Below are positions 6,424 through 14,063 of a DNA stretch of 64,000 nucleotides, piece by piece. The stretch is from Desulfobacterales bacterium (GTDB lineage: Bacteria > Desulfobacterota > Desulfobacteria > Desulfobacterales > JAIPEE01). Position 1 is the first letter of the stretch. Each line of letters opens with the position of its first letter. Below the pieces are notes generated by a model. That model searched no databases. It was given only the letters and a program-made list of their open reading frames with translations, and had not been told where the DNA came from. The stretch is from the NCBI GenBank assembly GCA_021737275.1, contig JAIPEE010000004.1:62001-126000 (forward strand), given 5' to 3'. A program made the translations under genes and the position numbers.

Positions 6424-9091
6424 ATTTTTCTGCAAAAAGAAGCTCATCGCTTCTTGTTTTCAGCTCTCCATTCAGTTTAGCTTCCAGTACGGCATCAAGA
6501 ATCTTACTGAAAAAGGGGCCGGGTTTGAGACCCATTTTCTGAAGATCCCGTCCTTTAATCTGCAGGCGGACATGTCTCAATTTAAGGATATAATTAGAGA
6601 TATAACGTTTGACATATTCTTCCTGCTCTGCCGCCATCATATAAAGCAGGAATTCTGTTTTCAGTGAGGCAAGCCGGTGAAAAAGCTCTCCATTACTGAT
6701 ATCTTTTCTGCTTTTCAGCCAGAAGAGGCATTTTTCAGATTCCCTTCTGTCTTTGCAGAAAAAGTGTTTATGTCTGGGTGCCAATTCAAGACGATCACAG
6801 ATTTCCGTTATGGCATCGATATCATAATTTCGTATTAAAACCAGAAAATAAACGGCCCATTTCATATAGGGTTCTTCAAGAAAAAGCAAATCATACCATG
6901 ACAGGGTTTTCTTTACTGAATTCAGAATTGATTCCATAGCCGGATCAAACAAAAACTCCGGATGGATAACCTTTAGAAGGCCATAATCATTCATTCTTGC
7001 AATGGACAGGGTCGGATTTTCTTCTTCCAGAATCAGTTTTATCTCTGTAAAAACGCGCCTTCCACTGAGGCGGCTGAAAAAATTCATCTTTTCAGCATTA
7101 TTAATCAGGCTGGATGTCAGTTTCCCGATATTAAAGCCGAACCGCTGTTCAAAACGGATGGCCCGGAAAACCCGTGTTGGATCCTCCACAAAGCTGAGAT
7201 TGTGCAGTACCCTGACAGACTTGTCTTTGAGATCATTCAGTGCTGCAAAAAAGTCGACCATCATACCGAATCTGGAAGGTGTCAGCTGAATAGCCAGCGT
7301 ATTGATGGTAAAATCACGCCTGAACAGATCCAGTTTAATGGAACTCATCTCAACCGTAGGTAACGCCGCCGGAAACTTGTAATATTCTAACCGGGCAGAA
7401 GCCACATCAATTTTAAAGCCATCCGGAAAAATAATAACAGCCGTACCGAATTTGGCATAGGTATGGATTCGGGCACCATTGAGGGCGGCATATTTTTTAG
7501 CAAATGCAATGCCGTCACCTTCAACAACAATATCAATATCTTCATTGGGGCGGTATAAAAACAGATCTCTTACAAACCCGCCAACAACATATGATTTATA
7601 ACCGGCCTCATGGGCGACTTCGCCAATCGACTTGAGGGTATCGATAACTTTATCAGATAGCCGTTCTTTCATAAATTTCTGAACATTGCGTGTTCGGGTA
7701 TGAAAAGGCTCCTTCAGCAGGTCGGATCCGTCTTTGGCATGCTGGTTTGTCTGCCGCACCAGTGTGTTCAGCAGATCCGTTCTGGTGACAACCCCGATAA
7801 CTTTATCTTTTTCAATAACAGGTAAAATCCGTTGTTTTTTCGCAATAATTTTTTCCTGAATTTCAGGAAGATCCGCCTCCGGAGATACGGTTGCAATATC
7901 TCGGGTCATATATTCCTGAACAGCGACATCATCGAGCTCATGTGAAAGTGCTTTTTCAACAATCTGGCGGGTTACATATCCGTAAAGAAGGTCTCCCGCT
8001 GTCGCCTGATTTTCCAGTACCAGCAACGCATTGATATTACACCGCGTCATGATCCGGCTGGCTTCTTTACAGGTGATTTCAGGCAGAATTGAAAGAGCCG
8101 GCGTTGTCATAAGATTTTTAGCTCGCCGTTTGGATCGTATTTTCTGATGGAGTATTTCAAGAAGCAGGCTTTCGGCCTGGGCAAGGGTTTTGTCTTTAAT
8201 CGCTGCGGCCGCTGCATAAGAGTGGCCGCCACCACCGAAAGGTGCCACAATACTGCCCACATCCACTTCAGGAATACGGCTCCGCCCTACAATATAAATT
8301 TTATTTGTCATCCTTGCTACAGCAATAATGGCATTAATGTTTTCCATTTTAACCATCTTGTGTACAAGGAATGCAAAATCCGGCACATAGGTTTCAGTAC
8401 TGACGGTTGTCAGCACGACATCCACACCGTTAATGTTATAGGTGTTGGCCGACTGGATCATGTCATTCAACAAACTGACCTGATCGGGGTTGATCTCTCT
8501 TGATATCATGTCCGCGATTGTATTGAGGCTGGCACCTTTGGACAGAAGGTATGCAGCAGCCATAAAATCGTTTTCCGTTGTCGATGAAAATGTAAAAGAT
8601 CCGGTGTCTTCATAGATACCAAGACTTAAAACTGTGGCTTCATCAGGTGTGAGTTCAATACCCTTTTCCCTGATGAGTTCAATGAGAATGGTAACCGTCG
8701 CACCATAAGGTTTATATATTTCATGGGTACCGTGCAGGTCATCACCCTTGGCCGGGTGATGATCGTAGAGATGAATCTCAACATCTTTTTTGTCTGCGAG
8801 CGTTGACAGTTTTCCAATGCGTTTTGCCTGCCGGGTATCTACAAGAACAAGGGTTTTTACATGCAAAGGATCAACATCATTGATATCGATCATATTAAGC
8901 ATGTATATCATTGAATTAATGAAGAAATTTCGAATATTTTTTTCTATTGAGCCTGGAAAAACCAGCTTTGCATCCGGATAAAGTTTCTGAGCTGCCACCA
9001 TGGATGAAATAGCATCAAAATCCGCATTAATATGGGTCGTGATAATTGTGAGCTCTTCTTTGTCAGGATGCCGATCAGTGGTTTTAGTCAT
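6416..9091 (-). CDS. DHH phosphoesterase - CBS pair - tRNA nucleotidyltransferase fusion
   Basis: The 891-residue protein joins three units. Residues ~12-320 are a DHH/DHHA1 phosphoesterase (nano-RNase/pAp phosphatase type) with THINADFDAIS, the DHH triad at D110-H112 and the glycine-rich GGGGHSYAAAAA substrate loop. Residues ~330-450 are two CBS domains, which usually bind adenine nucleotides. Residues ~495-880 are a class II polymerase-beta-type tRNA nucleotidyltransferase/poly(A) polymerase with GGFVRD and the catalytic EDIDIVV acidic pair. It should add CCA, or only the CC or the A, to tRNA 3' ends; the sequence alone does not say which. The same fusion is known in other deep-branching bacteria and deltaproteobacteria. 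It begins the leftward operon through M50, trpS and scpAB. Confidence 0.92.
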   Translation of the reverse strand: MTKTTDRHPDKEELTIITTHINADFDAISSMVAAQKLYPDAKLVFPGSIEKNIRNFFINSMIYMLNMIDINDVDPLHVKTLVLVDTRQAKRIGKLSTLADKKDVEIHLYDHHPAKGDDLHGTHEIYKPYGATVTILIELIREKGIELTPDEATVLSLGIYEDTGSFTFSSTTENDFMAAAYLLSKGASLNTIADMISREINPDQVSLLNDMIQSANTYNINGVDVVLTTVSTETYVPDFAFLVHKMVKMENINAIIAVARMTNKIYIVGRSRIPEVDVGSIVAPFGGGGHSYAAAAAIKDKTLAQAESLLLEILHQKIRSKRRAKNLMTTPALSILPEITCKEASRIMTRCNINALLVLENQATAGDLLYGYVTRQIVEKALSHELDDVAVQEYMTRDIATVSPEADLPEIQEKIIAKKQRILPVIEKDKVIGVVTRTDLLNTLVRQTNQHAKDGSDLLKEPFHTRTRNVQKFMKERLSDKVIDTLKSIGEVAHEAGYKSYVVGGFVRDLFLYRPNEDIDIVVEGDGIAFAKKYAALNGARIHTYAKFGTAVIIFPDGFKIDVASARLEYYKFPAALPTVEMSSIKLDLFRRDFTINTLAIQLTPSRFGMMVDFFAALNDLKDKSVRVLHNLSFVEDPTRVFRAIRFEQRFGFNIGKLTSSLINNAEKMNFFSRLSGRRVFTEIKLILEEENPTLSIARMNDYGLLKVIHPEFLFDPAMESILNSVKKTLSWYDLLFLEEPYMKWAVYFLVLIRNYDIDAITEICDRLELAPRHKHFFCKDRRESEKCLFWLKSRKDISNGELFHRLASLKTEFLLYMMAAEQEEYVKRYISNYILKLRHVRLQIKGRDLQKMGLKPGPFFSKILDAVLEAKLNGELKTRSDELLFAEKYV

Positions 9092-9503
9092 AGTGTAAAA
9101 TTATACTTTTTATAGATGTTTTAGATGTTTATAAGTCACGCTTAACATGGCACAATGATAGTTTATTATCAAGTTGAAAGGCATCACACTCTTCATTATC
9201 AACAGTTGCTGTCAGTGAAAAAGATGTTAACCATCAGGATGCCGGTCTATCATTATTCATATTTTTTCAGGTATAATTGAAAAGTAAAAAATTGACCTGA
9301 GCATCAACTAACTGTATAAGTATTAAGAATTTAATAAGAATCTGCTATCTTTACTATAACCGGAAACATGTGATCCCTGCCTTGGATAGGGGCATCCGGC
9401 TCCTGCCCTGGTCAGAAATATTTGTTCCCCGCTTTCAGCAGGGGTGTCTTCAGGCAAAACACATTTTTATCTGTGGAAAACCGGAAAGGCCAAACCAGGC
9501 ATT
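9092..9503. other. Divergent intergenic region with structured leader of the phosphate cotransporter gene
   Basis: About 410 bases separate the divergent tRNA nucleotidyltransferase and Na/Pi cotransporter genes. The left 250 bases are AT-rich and should hold both promoters. From about 9370 to 9450 the sequence turns GC-rich and self-complementary, for example CCCCGCTTTCAGCAGGGG at 9427-9444, with related CCCTGCC/GGGGCA segments just before it. This may be a folded 5' leader. I do not recognise it as a known riboswitch. Confidence 0.45.
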
Positions 9504-11273
9504 ATGGTACAAGACTATTTTAAAGCATTGAAACTATTTGTTTTATCTCTGTTTATTTCCATAGTCTCTGCCCCTGTTATACAGGCGGCAGAAAATAGTT
9601 CAAACGAAATTTCATGGTTTTTTTTGATTATCAGCCTGCTTGGCGGCCTCTCCTTTTTCCTGTATGGCATGGGAAAAATGAGTGAGGGCATGAAGAAATC
9701 TGCCGGAAACAAGATGCGGTCAATTCTTGCCGCAATAACCAAAAATCGGGTTATCGGTTTGCTGGTAGGCGCATTCGTGACGATGGTAATCCAGTCAAGC
9801 AGTGCCACTACCGTTATGCTGGTGAGTTTTGTTCAGGCCGAGTTGATGACATTTACTCAATCCCTCAGCCTCATACTTGGAGCCGGCATTGGTACAACCA
9901 TCACGGCACAACTTATTGCCTTTAAACTAACCGATTATGCGCTGTTAATGGTGGCGGTCGGCTTTTTCATGAGCATGTTCAGTAAGTCTGACAATATGAA
10001 AAATGTTGGAAATGTACTTCTGGGTTTTGGTATCCTTTTTTTCGGTATGAAGCTGATGAGTGATGCCATGAAACCATTGAGGACATATCCTGACTTTATC
10101 AATCTTATGAAGGGCCTTGAAAATCCGGTTATGGGCATTATGGCAGGTGCCGCCCTTACAGCACTTATCCAAAGCAGCAGTGCCTTTACCGGCATTCTGA
10201 TCGTTCTCGGCCAACAGAGCCTTATCTCCCTTGAGGCGGCTATTCCCATGATCTTCGGTACAAACATCGGAACCTGCTTTACAGCCGTCCTTGCCAGTAT
10301 GGGTACCGGCAGAGAAGCAAAAAGGGTTGCGCTGTCGCATGTAATCTTCAGGATTGCCGGCGTTTTGATGTTTGTTTTCTGGATACCGGCCTTTGCAGAT
10401 ATGATCCGTGAGGTTGCTGCCTGGTTTGGTTCGGGCACCGCCCGCCAGATTGCCAATGCCCATACTTTCTTTAACGTCAGTCTCGCCCTTTTGTTTCTGC
10501 CGTTGACCACCGTTTTTGCTGCTTTTATTATGAAAATTTTTCCAAATAAAAGGGAAATTGACGGCATTAAACCGTTACCGTGGCATCTGGATGAAACAAA
10601 AATTCCAACACCGGCACTGGCTATTGATCTGGCCCGGGCTGAAACATCCCGAATGGCCAAACTCCTGGGGCGGATGCTGACAGCCATCATCATTCCCTTT
10701 ACTTCAGAAGAGTTGCCACAGGATGCCATCTACCCTCAGATTTCCCTTATTGAAGGCATTGAGATGCGGGAAAAAAAGATTAACTACCTTGAAAGCAAAA
10801 TTGAGGAATACCTTTTTAATGTTGCCAGACAACCTGGTGTATCCGAGAAGCAAGTGTGTGAAATTTATTCCATTATTTCAATTGTTAAAGATATGGAAAG
10901 TATCGGTGACATTATCCACAGAAATATGCTGCCGATGATTGAAAGAAAAAAACAGCTTGTGTCAAATTTTTCAGATGAGGGTAAGGAAGAGATTCTGATT
11001 TATCATCGAAAAGCCCGAAAACAGATCCGGCTTCTAATGGAGGCCTTTGCCGAAAAAGATACGAGACGAGCCAAAATTATTATGGCCGGGGAGAGAAAAT
11101 ATCTGGATCTGGCTTACCAGTACAGAACACATCATCTTGACCGAATTCTTCACCGGAAAAAGGAATCTATGGATACGCACACGGTTCATATGGAGTTGAT
11201 GAACATGATGAAACAGATCATTGTGTATTCTTCCAATATTGCGAAAACATTTCTGGAGGGATGCCACGAATGA
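9504..11273 (+). CDS. Na/phosphate cotransporter (NptA/PNaS family) with PhoU-like tail
   Basis: The protein has a signal-anchor N-terminus, then the duplicated Na/Pi-cotransporter fold. The two diagnostic QSSS motifs are present, one in each repeat (QSSSATTVML and QSSSAFTGIL), together with GAGIGTT and GTNIGT segments that line the transport path. Around eight membrane segments end near residue ~335, and the remaining ~230 cytoplasmic residues form helices like PhoU. It imports phosphate with sodium. The ATG at 9504 was preferred; a GTG at 9444 gives a longer frame but no signal-like start and no spaced ribosome site. The gene is convergent with glgP, with a hairpin in between. Confidence 0.9.
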   Translation: MVQDYFKALKLFVLSLFISIVSAPVIQAAENSSNEISWFFLIISLLGGLSFFLYGMGKMSEGMKKSAGNKMRSILAAITKNRVIGLLVGAFVTMVIQSSSATTVMLVSFVQAELMTFTQSLSLILGAGIGTTITAQLIAFKLTDYALLMVAVGFFMSMFSKSDNMKNVGNVLLGFGILFFGMKLMSDAMKPLRTYPDFINLMKGLENPVMGIMAGAALTALIQSSSAFTGILIVLGQQSLISLEAAIPMIFGTNIGTCFTAVLASMGTGREAKRVALSHVIFRIAGVLMFVFWIPAFADMIREVAAWFGSGTARQIANAHTFFNVSLALLFLPLTTVFAAFIMKIFPNKREIDGIKPLPWHLDETKIPTPALAIDLARAETSRMAKLLGRMLTAIIIPFTSEELPQDAIYPQISLIEGIEMREKKINYLESKIEEYLFNVARQPGVSEKQVCEIYSIISIVKDMESIGDIIHRNMLPMIERKKQLVSNFSDEGKEEILIYHRKARKQIRLLMEAFAEKDTRRAKIIMAGERKYLDLAYQYRTHHLDRILHRKKESMDTHTVHMELMNMMKQIIVYSSNIAKTFLEGCHE

Positions 11274-11276
11274 TCC

Positions 11277-11300
11277 ACCCCGCAGCATAGCCTGCGGGGT
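11277..11300. terminator. Shared hairpin between the converging phosphate transporter and glgP genes
   Basis: A perfect nine-base stem (ACCCCGCAG / CTGCGGGGT) with a six-base loop begins just after the stop codon of the plus-strand gene and 20 bases beyond the glgP stop on the other strand. No long T-run follows on either side. It is likely a bidirectional terminator of moderate strength. Confidence 0.6.
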
Positions 11301-11320
11301 ATCTCTGATTGTCTGACGGC

Positions 11321-13798
11321 TCATGCACCCAGCGGCTTAACATTCCAGATATTTTCAGCATACTCCATAATGGCCCGGTCACTTGAAAAATATCCCATGT
11401 TAGCTGTATTCAGAATTGATTTCCGGGTCCACTCCTCACGGTTCAGGTAAAGACTGCTGACCTTTTCCTGTGATTCAATATAGCTTCTGTAATCTGCCAG
11501 CACCATATAATAGTCCCCCTGCCGGAGCAATGATTTAATGATTGGACCAAAAAGATCCGGCTCTGAAGGAATAAAGTAATTTTCAGCAATCATGTCGATC
11601 GCCTGTTTGAGTTCCAGATCGTTATGATAGTAATCCTTCGGGTTGTAGCCGCCCGTTCTCATGTTGACGACTTCGTCTGCAGTAAGACCGAAAATAAAAA
11701 TATTCTCTTCTCCTACCTCTTCACGGATTTCCACATTGGCACCATCAAGTGTGCCGATAGTAAGTGCACCGTTTAAGGCAAACTTCATATTACCGGTTCC
11801 GGATGCTTCCATGCCGGCTGTGGATATCTGTTCAGAAAGGTCGGCGGCGGGAATCACCTTTTCTGCCTGCGAAATACAGTAGTTGGGCAGGAACAAAACC
11901 TTGAGCATGTCCTGGGTGTCCGGATCATTGTTAACGGTGTCCGCTACAGAATTGATCAGCTTGATAATCAGCTTGGCCTGAAAGTATCCGGGGGCGGCCT
12001 TTCCGGCAAACATGATGGTTCTTGGCACCTGAACTGATTCAGAATTCTCCTTTATCCGGTTATACAGGGTAATAACATGGAGGACATTAAGAAGCTGGCG
12101 CTTGTATTCATGCATTCTTTTAACATGAATATCAAACAGAGTATCAGGGTTAATACCCATACTCAGCTTTCGAAGTACATATTTTGCAAGACGTTTTTTT
12201 GATTTTCGTTTCGCCTTAAACCATAGGGCTCTGAAGTCCTGATCTTCAGCATAGGGAATCAGTTCCGACAGTTTTTCTAAATGATCAACCCATCCCTCCC
12301 CGATAGTATTTGTAATAAGTTCTGATAACCAGGGGTTGACCTGAAGGAGCCATCTACGGGGCGTAATTCCGTTGGTAACATTTCTTATTTTTCCTGGGAA
12401 AAAGCGGTCAAAATCCCTGAAAAGACTGTTTTTAAGAATCTGCGTGTGCAAAGCCGCAACACCGTTTACAGTGTGGCTGCCAACGATGGCCAGGTTGGCC
12501 ATGCGAACATACTGCTCATCTCCTTCCCTGAAAATTGACATCCGTTCAATCAGATCCATATCACCCGGAAACTTTTTGCCAACCGCCTTAAGAAACCGGT
12601 GATTGATTTCATATATAATTTCAAGATGCCTCGGCAGTACTTTCTTCATAAGGCTGACCGGCCATGTTTCCAGCGCTTCCGGCATGACGGTATGGTTGGT
12701 GTATGCAAAAGTTTTATTACAGATATGCCACGCTTTTTCCCATGGCAGAGCCTCTTCATCCAGCAGAATTCTCATAAGTTCGGGGATGGCAATGGCCGGA
12801 TGAGTGTCATTGAGCTGGATGGCCACCATATCCGACAGTGTATCAAATTTTTTATGATGCTTTTTATGACGGCGAAGAATATCCTGAAAAGTAGCAGCGA
12901 CAAAAAAGTATTGCTGCTTTAACCGAAGCTCCTTACCCTGTTCCGCCTCGTCACTGGGATAGAGCACTTTTGAAAGGTTCTCACTGAAAATCTTGTATTC
13001 AACCGCACCAATGTAATCGCCGACATTAAATTCTTCCAGATTGAATTCCCTGCTGGATTGGGCCGACCATAGGCGCATGTTGGTTACATGATCATTGTTG
13101 TAGCCGGGAACCAATATATCACAGGCCATTGCCATGATTGAATCTGAGTCAACCCACTTATACCGGACACTACCCGTGACATCCGTATATGGCACCGACC
13201 GGCCGTAAAACTTTATTTCATAAAGATTCTGCCTTCGAATAATTCCCCATGGATCCCCCCTGCGGAGCCAGTTATCACTCTGTTCTTTTTGATAGCCGTT
13301 TACGATCGTCTGAAAAAAGATGCCGAAATCATAACGGATACCATATCCATAACCGGGAATTTTCAATGTGGCCATGGAGTCCATAAAACATGAAGCGAGT
13401 CTGCCGAGACCGCCATTGCCAAGACCGGCATCCCACTCCTCCTCTTCAAGCTCTTCAAGGCTTAAACCGATAGAATTTACTGTTTCATGGCATTCATCCT
13501 CAATACCGATATTAGTTATATAGTTCATCAAAAAACGGCCAGGCAGGAACTCAAGCGACAGGTAATAGACCCTTTTTGCGTTAGTGTCATAATAAGCACG
13601 CTGAGTTTGTAGCCAAAGGTTGATCAGCCGATCCCGAACGCTATAGGCAAGGCCTTGAAAATATTGAAATTTTCTTGGTGGGTGGATATCACATCCCAAC
13701 TTTGAAACAATGTGCCGCTGGGTGGTTTTAATCAGGGGTTCTTCCGATAAACAACGGGACGATGGTGTTGTTGAGGAAAAGCCTTCTTTTTTATCCAT
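11321..13798 (-). CDS. glgP: Glycogen/starch (alpha-glucan) phosphorylase
   Basis: The 825-residue GT35 enzyme releases glucose 1-phosphate from glycogen or maltodextrin. The family landmarks are in order: YYLSLEFLPGRFL near the N-terminus, GNGGLGRLASCFMDS, QLNDTHPAIAIPELMR, NGITPRRWL, and the pyridoxal-phosphate region EASGTGNMKFALNGA with the cofactor-binding Lys. The length equals that of E. coli GlgP/MalP, so it is complete. It is monocistronic: about 250 AT-rich bases precede it. No other glycogen gene is in the window, so storage or mobilisation in this organism is supported only by this gene. Confidence 0.96.
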   Translation of the reverse strand: MDKKEGFSSTTPSSRCLSEEPLIKTTQRHIVSKLGCDIHPPRKFQYFQGLAYSVRDRLINLWLQTQRAYYDTNAKRVYYLSLEFLPGRFLMNYITNIGIEDECHETVNSIGLSLEELEEEEWDAGLGNGGLGRLASCFMDSMATLKIPGYGYGIRYDFGIFFQTIVNGYQKEQSDNWLRRGDPWGIIRRQNLYEIKFYGRSVPYTDVTGSVRYKWVDSDSIMAMACDILVPGYNNDHVTNMRLWSAQSSREFNLEEFNVGDYIGAVEYKIFSENLSKVLYPSDEAEQGKELRLKQQYFFVAATFQDILRRHKKHHKKFDTLSDMVAIQLNDTHPAIAIPELMRILLDEEALPWEKAWHICNKTFAYTNHTVMPEALETWPVSLMKKVLPRHLEIIYEINHRFLKAVGKKFPGDMDLIERMSIFREGDEQYVRMANLAIVGSHTVNGVAALHTQILKNSLFRDFDRFFPGKIRNVTNGITPRRWLLQVNPWLSELITNTIGEGWVDHLEKLSELIPYAEDQDFRALWFKAKRKSKKRLAKYVLRKLSMGINPDTLFDIHVKRMHEYKRQLLNVLHVITLYNRIKENSESVQVPRTIMFAGKAAPGYFQAKLIIKLINSVADTVNNDPDTQDMLKVLFLPNYCISQAEKVIPAADLSEQISTAGMEASGTGNMKFALNGALTIGTLDGANVEIREEVGEENIFIFGLTADEVVNMRTGGYNPKDYYHNDLELKQAIDMIAENYFIPSEPDLFGPIIKSLLRQGDYYMVLADYRSYIESQEKVSSLYLNREEWTRKSILNTANMGYFSSDRAIMEYAENIWNVKPLGA

Positions 13799-14006
13799 TT
13801 TTCATATCCTCATCAGGGATTTATTTGCTTACAAAAAACAGTAAAATAAAAGCCGGTTTTCAAATTCAGGCGCAGGGTATAATATATTAAAATAAATCTT
13901 TTTCAGTAAGGTTTTAAAAGAGATGCACTGTAAAAATTATTAAGTGTTATCCGGTTTCAGTATAAAAAAAACAAAGGCTTTAGTCAATTTAAAACAGAAA
14001 AATTAA

Positions 14007-14041
14007 AAGACGGGGATAACGGAATGCACTATCCCCGCCTT
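14007..14041 (-). terminator. Intrinsic terminator of the M16 peptidase gene
   Basis: On the minus strand a GC-rich stem (CGGGGATA / TATCCCCG plus three further pairs after a mismatch) with an 11-base loop is followed by TCTTTTAATTTTT. It lies about 25 bases after the stop codon of the M16 peptidase gene. Confidence 0.75.
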
Positions 14042-14063
14042 AAAGGTACCTGTGTTGACGTTT

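Noticed and set aside
9935-10729. Long minus-strand frame opposite the phosphate cotransporter gene
   Set aside because: It is the antisense shadow of a clear membrane protein gene; its peptide has no known motif.
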